A stretch of DNA of 64,000 bases from Selaginella moellendorffii (Eukaryota > Streptophyta > Lycopodiopsida > Selaginellales > Selaginellaceae). Within the stretch, counting starts at the first letter, position 1. Every line of letters starts with the position of its first letter. The position numbers were made by a program, and so were the translations under genes. The stretch lies in assembly GCF_000143415.4 (NCBI RefSeq), contig NW_003314441.1, positions 69,586 through 133,585 on the forward strand, given 5' to 3'. The notes beneath the pieces were generated by a model. It searched no databases, was not told the origin of the DNA, and worked only from the letters and a program-made list of their open reading frames with translations. Of the stretch, positions 1 to 9,454 are shown piece by piece.

Positions 1-42
1 GCTTATACTTACCATGTGCGCTTGGTTTTCATCTGTCTAAAG

Positions 43-734
43 GCTGGCGTTGGCTGTTCGGATGGATGCAAGTGTAATGGCTGCAAAAACATTTACGGCA
101 TCAAGAAAGGCACGTCTTTCCTGCTGGTTTCATGTTTCGATTTTGACGGTTGTCTCTGTTCCAGCTCAAGACGAAGCTGATCCATTGGAAGACCCACTCC
201 AGATCAATAGCAACAGTTCTTTAACCAGCCTCAGCCCAATAACCCCCACGCTGATCCAGCATGCATCTGTGTAAGACGTGCTTCCTGTTTTTTCATTTTT
301 GATGAATGACGTTGGTTACTTTGTGTAGATGCACCAGCATTGTGCCATGCGACTCGACAAATACGCCTTCATCGACAACTCCAGCCACATCAGTGAGCAA
401 GCTCATGGACTCCAACAGCTTGGCTTGGGACGAGACCCCCGAGTTTCTGAGAGCCCCGCGCTCGTCTCCCAGGTCGATGCTCAACGACCTGCTGTCGTCA
501 GACGAAGCTCCCGAGTTCATGAGAGCTGAGCGCTCGTCTCCCAGGTCGGGGATCAAGGGCTCGCCAAAGCAAAAGCGAGTGGCCCCTCCCAACGCCGGCC
601 TGCTCGCCGCTGGTGGCGCCCCGTCGTCTTCCTCGGTCCTCAAGAGCGGCAGGAAGCTCACTCTGCAATCACTCCCGTCACTTCCGCCGGTGACACCGTT
701 TTCGTTTCCACACCAGGGATGCAAACGTAGCTGA
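43..734 (+). CDS. TSO1-like CXC (CPP family) protein, 3' part
   Basis: This is the C-terminal part of a tesmin/TSO1-like CXC-domain (CPP) DNA-binding protein; its 5' part lies left of the window. Exons read as 43-109, 165-270 and 329-734. The first exon encodes GVGCSDGCKCNGCKN, the cysteine-rich end of the second CXC repeat, which binds zinc and DNA in this family. The rest is a low-complexity Ser/Pro-rich tail with a repeated PEF(L/M)RA(P/E)RSSPRS segment and a stop at 732-734. The first intron (110-164) appears to use a GC donor (AAAG/GCACGT), the only choice that joins both exons in frame; the second is GT-AG with donor GT/GTAAGA. Family members regulate cell division and reproductive development in plants. 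The CXC match is clear; the exact splice positions are inferred. Confidence 0.82.
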
Positions 735-818
735 AGGAAAAGGCCGCGCTCCTTCACTTTCGGTAAAACAAACTTGTATTTGTATGGACCAAGTGGGATG
801 CTGCCTGTCCCAAAGTGA

Positions 819-842
819 GATATATATATATATATATATATA
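819..842. repeat. (AT)n microsatellite
   Basis: An uninterrupted AT dinucleotide run lies between the CXC gene and the CLE gene. It makes short spurious Tyr-Ile reading frames on both strands. Confidence 0.95.
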
Positions 843-978
843 GAGTGAAATGGTCCTCGTTGACTGTCCAAGCAGAATGTCAACGGGGTGGCACGTCTTT
901 GACGAGGGATGGGGCATGTTCGATCAGCTGGCCGCAAGAAGAGGACATGACTTTGCTCGAAGTTCGTCGCTATGGATG

Positions 979-985
979 TATAAAA
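979..985 (+). promoter_or_regulatory. TATA box of the CLE gene
   Basis: TATAAAA sits 60 bp upstream of the paired ATG codons at 1045 and 1048. A start site about 30 bp downstream would leave a 5' leader of roughly 35 nt, so the longer in-frame extension back to 850 is unlikely to be translated. Confidence 0.6.
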
Positions 986-1044
986 GGAGCGTCCTTCTCT
1001 TTTGGGATGCGGCACTGGACACTCTATTCACATTCTTGCCTTTA

Positions 1045-1262
1045 ATGATGCCAATCACAGCGGATTTTCGAAGGCAATGCTGCTGGTGCTTGATCCTTGT
1101 TTCTTTTGTTGCTTTGGCGATGATCCAGGTGGTGGAGGCCTCCGGAAGTAAGCCACTCACTCACCCGTAAGCCTACCAGTTTCTAACACTGTTGTTATTG
1201 CAGAAAGGCATTGCGCTCGAAGGTGTGTGCCTTCTGGACCCGATCCATCGGGTAACAAGTAA
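1045..1262 (+). CDS. CLE: CLE-family secreted peptide precursor
   Basis: A 53-residue prepropeptide made from exons 1045-1147 and 1204-1262, joined across a 56-nt GT-AG intron (donor GTAAGC, acceptor TTGCAG). Residues about 11-32 are a hydrophobic signal peptide with a plausible cleavage site after VVEA. The C-terminus carries RCVPSGPDPSGN followed by Lys and the stop. This matches the CLE dodecapeptide pattern R-x-V-P-x-G-P-[DN]-P-x-H-[HN] except for Gly at position 11. CLE peptides are cut from the precursor, hydroxylated on proline, and sensed outside the cell by LRR receptor kinases that control meristems and vasculature. The variable region between signal peptide and motif is very short (about 8 residues). 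The intron and the Gly are the unusual points. Identity is good; receptor and role are unknown. Confidence 0.78.
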
Positions 1263-1392
1263 CCCAAAATGCAGCCACCAAAATGTTGTAAATAAATAAT
1301 CGGGCAACAAGTATGCTTGTAAATAATAATACACTTGAAAAGTTTTTGGTTGACCATGCGGACGGGCTAGGGTCTTCTTGTTAAGGGCAGCG

Positions 1393-2457
1393 ATGGTGGT
1401 GCGCTACAGCCGAGAGGAGCTCCAGGCGCTGAGGCACGACGCCTCGGAGGAACTGCCCGCGGGTGTAGATGCCGCAGGTATGCTCCATGACAATGTGGTG
1501 GTGAGGAGCAAGAGGAAGCGACGTAGGCCTTCTAGGGCTAGCAGCAGCAGCAACAACAAGCGCAGGAGAGTGTCGGCCGATTCTGACGAAGATGGGGATT
1601 TTGGGGGGATGTTTGACGAAGAAAACACCGTCTTCCCGGGCTTCTTGGAGGGCCACGATGGCGATTACAACATTGAAGACGACGAGGACGACTACCAAGA
1701 CCTTGGGCCGATCCAGAAGGTCGCTTTCGTGGTAGAGGGAGAGCCCGACTTCGACAAGGAGGAACCAGACGATGGATGGGAGTACGTGCGTCGTGTCAAG
1801 TGGGAGGCAGCAAGGTACCCAGCCGTCAAAGTTGCTACCATCTCTCCCCAACACTCTGTGGACAAACGAACTCACTACGTCCCAGTGGTTCCGGCTATTT
1901 CGGCTTGCGATCCTCAGCTCCTGCCAACACAGGACTGGGAAGCCAAGTTCTTGCTCACTTTCGCCAGCCTCAGGTCTAGGTTCGAAGCTCGCGAGCCAAG
2001 CTCGTCTCACAGGCCCGTGCCGCACATGAAAGACGACTGTGGATGGAAGGCTCTGTGCTTTGGCAAGGGAGGTGGTGGTGTGGAGGATGGCGTCCCCGTG
2101 GCCGAGGAGCTGGAGGAATTTGGTGCCGGGCCACTGCTTTTCTACCGGGGAGAGCTCCACACTCTGCTCGACTTGGATGAAGTGAGTCGAGCAGATCTGC
2201 TGCAAAAGCACATAAGGTGGTTTCAAGGCTTGGATCACCTCCCCCACGACAGGGCAGTGTGGCTCTTTGCCTTGACTGCAGCCGTGGGCAAGCCCATTGA
2301 TGCAGAGACGAGCTTTGCCCTGAGGACGCTATTGAGAAGCTGCGCTGCAATCCGAGCTTCCAAAACGTTTAAAGACCAAGGCGAGCTCCAGATGCTCAAC
2401 ATGATTATCACAGTTGCTGGTAAATACTTTGGACAGGATGACAGTCATTGCTTATAA
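1393..2457 (+). CDS. GEMIN2: GEMIN2 / SIP1 homologue (SMN-complex subunit)
   Basis: A single-exon frame of 354 residues from the ATG at 1393; an in-frame ATG five codons upstream is less likely because MVVRYSREELQALR resembles the start of plant Gemin2 proteins. Gemin2 holds the Sm protein pentamer during spliceosomal snRNP assembly in the cytoplasm. The N-terminal third is a basic Arg/Lys/Ser stretch (RSKRKRRRPSR) followed by an acidic segment. The conserved core begins near QDWEAKFLLTFASLR, and the C-terminal helices contain DRAVWLFALTAAVGKPI and an ARRCSEVR-like segment, matching the family's final domain. It ends only 40 bp from the converging GeBP-like gene. I see no frameshift. Confidence 0.85.
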   Translation: MVVRYSREELQALRHDASEELPAGVDAAGMLHDNVVVRSKRKRRRPSRASSSSNNKRRRVSADSDEDGDFGGMFDEENTVFPGFLEGHDGDYNIEDDEDDYQDLGPIQKVAFVVEGEPDFDKEEPDDGWEYVRRVKWEAARYPAVKVATISPQHSVDKRTHYVPVVPAISACDPQLLPTQDWEAKFLLTFASLRSRFEAREPSSSHRPVPHMKDDCGWKALCFGKGGGGVEDGVPVAEELEEFGAGPLLFYRGELHTLLDLDEVSRADLLQKHIRWFQGLDHLPHDRAVWLFALTAAVGKPIDAETSFALRTLLRSCAAIRASKTFKDQGELQMLNMIITVAGKYFGQDDSHCL

Positions 2458-2499
2458 GAAAAAGGAGGGAAAATTCTAGAAAAGCGCGTTCCTTCCTAC

Positions 2500-3669
2500 T
2501 TAGATGGTATTTAGCTTCTTCTCCAGCAGCTCCTCCTCCACCTCGCAGTAGTCCATTGCCAGCTTGAGCCGTCTCTTCATGCTCGAGTACTCAGCAATTT
2601 GGTCCTCCAAGTTCCTCTTGCGGCTCTCCCGCGATCCTGCCTTGGTCAGCTCGCTTCCCAGCTTATGGCTTGCCATGACGGAGTGTAGCAGTGAAGCCGC
2701 TATGGTGAGCACCGGATCCGAGCTCATGGCGGTTCCTCCATCGCCACCCTTGAGTGCCGCCTTGAGTTCGTCGCCAACTCTGTCTTCGCCACCCTTCTTG
2801 GCCGGAGTCATCTCCACGTCTCCATTGCTGTCCTCGCCAGCATGGTCGGCCGGGAGATCTCGCCCCCACAGCTGCTTGAACACGGCCTGCAGTGCATCCA
2901 CGGCCTGGCTTCGCTTCCGCCCACCCGGCTTGCTGCTCTCGTACTTGTCAAACTTGGCCTTCATGCGCCGGTGCTTGTCGAATATCTGTTCCTTGGTGAA
3001 ATCGGTGGACAGCTTCCCCTTGAGCGAGTGGCAAAGCTCCTCCCAGTAAGGGTCCGTCTTGGGCTTGTCGTGGAAGTCGGAGCCGGCCTTGAGATCGTCC
3101 AGCATTTGCTGTGCCAGAATGCTCTCGTCTTTGGCCACCCACAGGCCCTTCTTCGGCCCCGACTTGGGCTGCTGCGGTGCGTCCGTGCCAGCGCCATCCT
3201 TATCTTGTTGCTGCTGCTGCTGCGCCTGTGATGCTGGGGCCGCTGGTGCTGGCACTGCTGGCGGCGGCGGCGGTGGTGGCGGCGGTGCTACTACTGTGTC
3301 AGTCTCTTCACTAGACCTGTCCACGCTTTGACGCTTCTTAGCCTTGCGAGCAGCCTTAGTCTCCTTCTCCTTGTTGTCCCTCTCCTTTTCCTTGAGGTTC
3401 TCCCTCTCCTTCCCTTTGTCCTCCTTCTTCACCACTTTGTTGGGCTTCTTGGGCGGGGGCGGGGGCGGCTCTGGCGCCTTGACAACCTCCGTGCTGCTGT
3501 CATCCGACTCCGACTCCGTCTCCGTCTCCGACTCTTCCTTGGCCGGGACCGCGACCTTCTGAGCTGCCACTGCCTTCTTCACTTCCTTGGGAGCCGGGGG
3601 AGGAAGAGGGGCGGTGTCGTCGGAGCTCTCGTCAGCTAGGATGCTCTCTCTCGTTTTCTTCTTCGCCAT
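2500..3669 (-). CDS. GeBP-like (DUF573) transcription factor
   Basis: A 389-residue intron-less protein. Residues 1-170 are low complexity: acidic Ser/Glu, Lys/Glu-rich, long proline runs and a short glutamine run. Residues about 175-270 hold the DUF573 domain: LWVAKDESILAQQMLDDLK, then YWEELCHSLKGKL and IFDKHRRMKAKFDKYES, the trihelix-like DNA-binding fold of GLABROUS1 enhancer-binding and Storekeeper-related proteins. Residues about 345-389 form a heptad-like coiled coil (NLEDQIAEYSSMKRRLKLAM), matching the leucine-zipper-like C-terminus of the family. Known members are nuclear and act in cytokinin response and trichome gene control. It converges on GEMIN2, and its 5' side faces the 3' end of the PPR gene about 90 bp away. 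Confidence 0.85.
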   Translation of the reverse strand: MAKKKTRESILADESSDDTAPLPPPAPKEVKKAVAAQKVAVPAKEESETETESESDDSSTEVVKAPEPPPPPPKKPNKVVKKEDKGKERENLKEKERDNKEKETKAARKAKKRQSVDRSSEETDTVVAPPPPPPPPPAVPAPAAPASQAQQQQQQDKDGAGTDAPQQPKSGPKKGLWVAKDESILAQQMLDDLKAGSDFHDKPKTDPYWEELCHSLKGKLSTDFTKEQIFDKHRRMKAKFDKYESSKPGGRKRSQAVDALQAVFKQLWGRDLPADHAGEDSNGDVEMTPAKKGGEDRVGDELKAALKGGDGGTAMSSDPVLTIAASLLHSVMASHKLGSELTKAGSRESRKRNLEDQIAEYSSMKRRLKLAMDYCEVEEELLEKKLNTI

Positions 3670-3762
3670 TCTGACAAGAGACCACGAGTAACAAGCTCAC
3701 CTTGCTCCGCCGATAAAGGAACCCTAGCTATAAAACCTTGACAGAATATTTTCTGGAATTAA

Positions 3763-6753
3763 CTAGCTCGCTTTGATGCTGTTGGACAGCGTCACGTACG
3801 TGGAGGCCGGAGGCCAGCACGACTCGGACAGGAATCGCTGCCCAGCTTGCCTTCCTCGCTCCACATCACCGTGCAAGGTGCACGACGCAAGCAGGGCCGA
3901 CCACGCGTCGCCGCTCACCTCCGCCGCCAACTCCTCCGCCTCCGCCAGGCGTCCGCTCCGACCCAGCAGATCCACAATGCAGCCTTTTTCGATGCTGCTG
4001 GGAGCCACTCCAAAGTCCCGCTCCATGTCCCGGAACGCCTGCCATGCGCCTTCCAAGTCTCCCGAGTGGCTACACGCGCTCAGCAAACTCACAAACGTAC
4101 AGTTTGCTGGATCCACTCCCTGCTGCTGCATCCTGTGGAACAAGCTCTTTACTGTCTCCGTGACTCCCTGCCGGGCACAGGCCGCCATGAACACGTTCCA
4201 CGCCCCCGACGAGCTTCTGTGCCATGCAATCCTCTCAAAATGCCTGCTCGACTCCGCCAGCTTCCCACACCTGGCGTAGAGGCTCACCAGTCCGGTGGCC
4301 ACGCCCGTGTCCGACTCGAGTCCCAGCTCCCGGACTAGCCTGTCAACCGCTCGGCCTTGCTCGAGTGCTGTGGACTCGGACAAGGAGTCGAGCACAACAG
4401 CCAGGGTGACCCTGCTCGGCTTGCACCCTTCCACCAGCATGCCTCTCAAGAGCGTCATGACCACCTCATCATCACGTCTCGTCACGTCCTTGGAACAGGC
4501 GGAAATGAGCGCGTTCCACACCACCACGTCTCTCTCGGTCGTCACCTCAAACACCCGCCTCGAGTCCTCCCACCTCCCGCACTCCCCATACATGTCGATC
4601 AAGCTGCTCGCCACCTCTGCGTCGTCTTCCAGCCCGAGCTCGCGGACGTGCTGGTGGATGATGCCGCCTTGGCACAAGTTGCCATGCTTTGCGAAAATGC
4701 TGAGCGCCGTGATCAGCGTCACCTTGCTAGGAGTCACTCCTTCCAGTCGCATCCTCTGCAAGCATGCCACCGCCTTTTCACGGCAGTCCTCCTCGTCGCT
4801 TGTCTCGTCGTAGGCCGACAGCAGCGCCGTCCATGACACCACGTCTCGCTTCTCCATTCCCGAGAACACCACCTCCGCGTCGCGTGCACACCAACACCTG
4901 GCGTACATGTGAATCAGGCTGTTGCTAACTTGAGTGCTGGATCCCAGCCCGCGTTCGCGAATCCACTCGTGAATCTTCTTGCCTTCCTGCGTGATCGCGA
5001 CCTGACAACCACCGCTGCAGCAGCTCACTGCTGTTGCAGCCGCCATCAGAGTGATTCCGTTTGGCTTCTCTCCTTGGAGCTGCATTCTCCTCAGCAGATG
5101 CAATGCCTCCTCCCAGTAGCCGCTCTCCGCAAACGCTCCCAACATTGCGTTCCACGAGACCACGTCCCTTCCCAGTCCTTCGAAGGCTCTCTCGGCCTCC
5201 ACTAGCATTCCGCACTTGCCATGCACGCTTATGAATGCGTTACGGACCAGAGTGTCCGTCGCCACTCCAGCCTCTACTGTGCAAGTGCCAAGAAGCTGCC
5301 CGAGCTGCATTTTCTTCTTTTCATCCAGCCCCGCGTACGACTCCAGTGCGGAGACGATGGTGAACCGGTCCGGCTGCTGGCCGTCGAGAAGCATCTGCAA
5401 AAACAGCAGCCACGCACCTCCAGAGTCGTCGTGGTTTGCATGAGCGGTGATCATAACGTTCCACAACACACTGTCCCTATGCACCATGGTGTCAAACACG
5501 TCTCGCGCCCGCCCCAGCTCCCCAAACTCTGCGTACAACTTGACAAGGACGGTCTGGATGACCACGTCCACTGCGATGCCGGCGTCGGTCATGCAATCCA
5601 CCAGGCCCTGCAGCGTCACTGGCACGTCGCACGCCGTGAAGATCCTCGCAAAGCTAACTTCGTCTGGAGATGACGCACCATCGAGGAGCATATTTTGAAA
5701 CAGCACCATCGCTTCCTCTTTGAAACCGAGCTCGACGTAAAGACCGATCATGGTGTTCCAGGAAGCACTCGTCTTTACGTATGCGGCGCAGTCGAATATC
5801 CCCCTGGCCTTTTCGACACCACCCCCGCATTTCCCAAACATGTTGAGCAGCGCATTCACCACGGGAGCGTCCGTCCGGCACTCGTGCTCGGAGATACAAG
5901 CGTGAATCCGGCTGGCGTCTGCTAGCAAGTCCGGGGTAGAGCAGGCCGTCATAACGTTGATTAAGGCGATCTTATCAGGCGTCACTCCCTCGAGGTGCAT
6001 CGAGTAGAAAGTTGTCACTGCTTCCTTGTTCCTGCCATTGCTCACGTAGGCGGCCATCAAAACGCTCCATGGTGCAGAGCGCTCGTGGCACACTGTGCTC
6101 TCGAACACCAGCCGTGCATCTCGCAAGCTCCCACACTTGCCATACATGTTCATCAGTGTTGTTCCCACGAAACTGTCCAACTCGTAGCCGCTGTCCAAGA
6201 TCAAAGTGTGTAGCAGCTTTCCCTGTGCAAGGTGGTGACGAGAGTTGAAAGCCTTAAGTAGATTGACGAAGGTGACGTTGTTTGGAGGCACTCCTTCGAG
6301 TTGCATTCTCTGGAATAGCATCATGGATTCTTGGAACATGGTATCTTGACCAGCATACACCGCAATGAGAGAGCTCCAGGATATGACATTCGGCTCCAGG
6401 ATGCGGTCAAACGCCTCTTGGGATTCCCTCGGCTTTCCGCACTTGCCATACATGGTCACGAGGATGTTTCCAATGTAGCAATCCTGTTCCAAGTCACTCC
6501 TCACCTGCTTGAGTTCTTGGTGGATGCGTTTTGCTTGGATGTAATCCGCTGCGTTGCCGCAAGCCAGCAGCAGTCGAGCATACTCCGCTGCCGATTTCTC
6601 CCCCACTGGGCATTTATCGTCCATCCCCTGTTTCGAAGCCTGTGATCTCTGCTCCGCGGCCATAGTGGCAAACCAAATTCTTGGAGGCCATTCTCTCTTT
6701 CCCCACGCTGCTTGAGCACGAGAAAGAGCTCTTCCCGAGGGAGACAAGCGCAT
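3763..6753 (-). CDS. PLS-class pentatricopeptide repeat (PPR) protein
   Basis: A long intron-less frame; from the Met at 6753 it encodes 996 residues. That Met begins MRLSPSGRALSRAQAAWGKR, a basic, Ser-rich stretch lacking acids like an organelle transit peptide; an in-frame Met at 6801 gives 1012 residues. About twenty PPR motifs follow, many with the lineage-typical LxxMYGKCG / ARxVFD / VxSWxxLIxAY wording and alternating P, L and S lengths. These proteins bind single-stranded RNA in mitochondria or plastids. The C-terminus carries a short E-motif-like segment (AWSALLASCTLHGDVERG) and stops at TYVTLSNSIKAS, with no E+ or DYW domain, so it cannot supply its own deaminase. This is either a true E-type protein or a truncated copy. 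Confidence 0.9.
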   Translation of the reverse strand: MRLSPSGRALSRAQAAWGKREWPPRIWFATMAAEQRSQASKQGMDDKCPVGEKSAAEYARLLLACGNAADYIQAKRIHQELKQVRSDLEQDCYIGNILVTMYGKCGKPRESQEAFDRILEPNVISWSSLIAVYAGQDTMFQESMMLFQRMQLEGVPPNNVTFVNLLKAFNSRHHLAQGKLLHTLILDSGYELDSFVGTTLMNMYGKCGSLRDARLVFESTVCHERSAPWSVLMAAYVSNGRNKEAVTTFYSMHLEGVTPDKIALINVMTACSTPDLLADASRIHACISEHECRTDAPVVNALLNMFGKCGGGVEKARGIFDCAAYVKTSASWNTMIGLYVELGFKEEAMVLFQNMLLDGASSPDEVSFARIFTACDVPVTLQGLVDCMTDAGIAVDVVIQTVLVKLYAEFGELGRARDVFDTMVHRDSVLWNVMITAHANHDDSGGAWLLFLQMLLDGQQPDRFTIVSALESYAGLDEKKKMQLGQLLGTCTVEAGVATDTLVRNAFISVHGKCGMLVEAERAFEGLGRDVVSWNAMLGAFAESGYWEEALHLLRRMQLQGEKPNGITLMAAATAVSCCSGGCQVAITQEGKKIHEWIRERGLGSSTQVSNSLIHMYARCWCARDAEVVFSGMEKRDVVSWTALLSAYDETSDEEDCREKAVACLQRMRLEGVTPSKVTLITALSIFAKHGNLCQGGIIHQHVRELGLEDDAEVASSLIDMYGECGRWEDSRRVFEVTTERDVVVWNALISACSKDVTRRDDEVVMTLLRGMLVEGCKPSRVTLAVVLDSLSESTALEQGRAVDRLVRELGLESDTGVATGLVSLYARCGKLAESSRHFERIAWHRSSSGAWNVFMAACARQGVTETVKSLFHRMQQQGVDPANCTFVSLLSACSHSGDLEGAWQAFRDMERDFGVAPSSIEKGCIVDLLGRSGRLAEAEELAAEVSGDAWSALLASCTLHGDVERGRQAGQRFLSESCWPPASTYVTLSNSIKAS

Positions 6754-6776
6754 TGAAAAGGCAAGCTTTCCACCCT

Positions 6777-6995
6777 TTACAAATACCCCTGCAAGGCACA
6801 CACGGGTTCATCCCGGTCATCTTGAAGAAACTTCAAGCCCGCCACCAGATAAGAAACAGTGCTGTGAGGATCAAGCACGAAAACGTGGTGCACAGCTCTT
6901 AGGCCCCGAACAAGGTCCCCTTGATCTCTGCAGCCACCCAGCAGACTAATCCATGCCGCCCGCGACACTCTCTCCCCACTGTGCTTGATCTTCAT
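6777..6995 (-). pseudogene. Remnant of a second PPR gene (E-motif region)
   Basis: The - strand reads AWISLLGGCRDQGDLVRGL then RAVHHVFVLDP and VSYLV, the pattern of the E motif that ends PLS-class PPR proteins (AW..LLG.C..HGD..RG...A....LDP...YV.L). No PPR repeats precede it within the available sequence and a stop follows at 6777. It lies directly upstream of the large PPR gene and overlaps the extended version of its start, so it looks like the tail of a former tandem paralogue. Confidence 0.55.
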
Positions 6996-8490
6996 TCCAT
7001 CACCTTCTTCGACGTTTCCGACTTTTTTTCTCTGTGAGCTTGAGCAATAGCAGAGCTCTCAGCTTTAACACAGAACAAGAAATAAAGCAGGAAAGAAAGA
7101 GAGAGTTATCGTCGAGAGAGGATTGTGATCAGAGAGCTACAGTGGTGCTAGCACTCAATCACATTCTCATTGCCGAACAAGAGTGATCATCCAGGATTGC
7201 CTAATAAAATGAAAGAACTTCGAGCCCTTCGCTGGAAAACAAAAACATTCCTGGCAAATAAACTCTTTGTGATTAAGACAAACCTTTTTCTCTATCGAAA
7301 AACAAAAGGAAGAGACGTGCATTTTTTGAGTCAGTCGTGAAATGCCCGAGCGGAAACGAGTGCCATTTCGTCCAAAGTGATCACGAACCATACAAAATAA
7401 TTCCCATTATCTCTGTGGCATTATAAAAAATCTGCCAAATGGATCGTGCTGTCTTCTTCGAGATCTTTCGTAATTTTTCTTTTTTTGCTTACCTCAATTG
7501 ATAGGGAAAAGTTTGTTTATATTGTTTCTTAAACAAGAACCAAGCTCCTCTCGTTTTGTACATATTTCCTGTGGTCAAGTTCACATTAAATCAATCGGGT
7601 GATACTCACCTGTGTTTTCTTTAATTTTCTTGATGCTCGATCTTCTGTGTCCCTTTTTCCTGATGAAAGCCAAGCTGAAAAGCCAAACGATTCAATCAAT
7701 CAATGAGTTTTGGCTGATTTGTATCCTTTGGAGAAAACTTTCATTGAGTTAGAAATTGTGGACCACGTCTTCACCCTGGAAATAAGAAAAGATAGAAAAC
7801 AAGTTTTAATCTTCATGCAATCGATAAACAAAAGATTAATAAACCAGCAGCAAGAGCAGCAGCAATCATGAACACAACAGCTGTTGTGCAACAAGCACTG
7901 AAATAAAAAAAAAGGAGAATAAAAGGGAAAAGAAAGAGAACTGCATTGGAAGGCAAAACATCAATTAAATAGAGCAGTCTGGAGTAGTGAGTTTAAGCTT
8001 TTCTTCTGCATGCTGCAAATTTGGGTGATAGCAGTATTTTTGTCAATAGTGATTTTGTCACTCTAGATTCCCTGCTTGTCATACGTTTTGAAACAATTCA
8101 CCAAAGGTATGGTCACATGGTGAGGAAGTCTTAAACATTAGTTGACTTAATGGATGGGCTTTCAGGCCTGGTGTTAGCAAGCACTACTATAAATGGAGAG
8201 GGACTTCATAGGGATAAAAAAAAATGATATTAGAGAATGGTGTCCCCTATATCTTGTGGTCATCCCATGACTATTTACGGATGGATGGCTCAATTGTGGA
8301 AATATGGTATTGTAATATGGGTGGTCTTATATTACTAATAAGATATTAAGAATGGACACAATTTTAGTGTTAAAGGCAAGTACATTAATAATACTTTTTA
8401 GGTGTCTAAAGTGGGACTGTGTAAGCAATTAACTCCTTATAGTGTCATATGCTAAAATATCCCGAAAATCATGACTAGAACAATAAAAAG
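6996..8490. other. Intergenic, no gene recognised
   Basis: AT-rich sequence with no convincing reading frame or RNA gene. Around 8107-8200 there is a faint, decayed match to the LTR-B segment better preserved at 15220-15300 and 59360-59440, so the retrotransposon pile probably begins near 8.1 kb. Confidence 0.5.
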
Positions 8491-8494
8491 TTTA

Positions 8495-9454
8495 TCAAAT
8501 GAGATTAAGTCCAAGATCAAGTCTAATACCAACTCCAAGACCAAGTTCGAGATCAAGTCCGAGATTCAAGATTGGGTCCAAGACCAAGTCTGAGATTGAG
8601 TTCAAAACCAAGTTTGAGGTCAATTCCGAGATTGAATCTGAGACTAAATTTGAATATGAATACAGATTGTGGAGTGAACGCTCAAAATCATCATCCCCCA
8701 CCCCCGCCCCCTGCAGGGAAGCCTTTGCAAGGGGTTCCAAACGTATAATAGGGATAATGAAGTTAAATACCTAATCTTGAAAGAACTCTCCAATAGTACT
8801 TTTAAACCAAATTGAAGTTGGGATTAGGGGTTAGTGGCCTTTGATGGGAGTGAGTATGGACTCAAGGGATGCTAAAGAGGCCTCCCAAAGAATTGCACAA
8901 AAGCAACTCCCACTCTTAGATAAGAAATTGATTGCAATGCTCTTAACTCATATGGAGTGGTGCTCTATTTAAGTACTATACAACTTATTGGTCCTTGCTC
9001 CTTCCTAAGGGCTTGAGCATTCTTTTTGGGACAGAAGTGAGGGAGTCAAGATACCTATACCAGGCTATTAAGCCACAGTGTTTCCCTTTGTTGTTTCCAA
9101 GTAAAAGATGCACTCAAGGCTTGGGATTTAGAGGATCCTATTAATAAACTTTGTGTATTATGGGATGTTGAGAACTTCAAAACTTGGTATGCTTAATTGC
9201 TTGTACTTATGAGGAGTGTAGCCAAATTTTAAGTTCAATCTAACATAAGGAGAGGGATGGAGAGAAAGTTTGAGAATATGTGGAGTAAAACCTTGTTGGT
9301 TATATAATAAATAGCTGGACCTAAGTATTGATCAAGCTAGAGTTGGTAAGATAGGTGGGATCCTTAGTAAAGGAATTTAATTAATGCCAAGGCAAAGATG
9401 TTCGAATAAATGAGGTAAGTTAGTAAACTGGTAAAGGAAAATTTATAACTTACA
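8495..9454 (+). repeat. LTR-A, degenerate 5' LTR
   Basis: A GAGTCC/GAGATC-type array (8505-8660) is followed by a decayed copy of the LTR-A unique region (compare 56190-56907), ending in CTTACA at 9454. A damaged primer-binding site (TTTGGTATAAAA) follows, so this is the 5' LTR of the broken element next to it. The left end is not defined. Confidence 0.65.

Noticed and set aside
293..1015. A 240-codon minus-strand frame
   Set aside because: Antisense to the last CXC exon; includes the (AT)n run read as Tyr-Ile and shows no domain.
850..1044. In-frame N-terminal extension of the CLE precursor
   Set aside because: A TATA box at 979 and a signal peptide starting at 1045 make the shorter start much more plausible.
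1381..2247. A 288-codon minus-strand frame
   Set aside because: Antisense shadow of GEMIN2, which has clear family motifs on the other strand.
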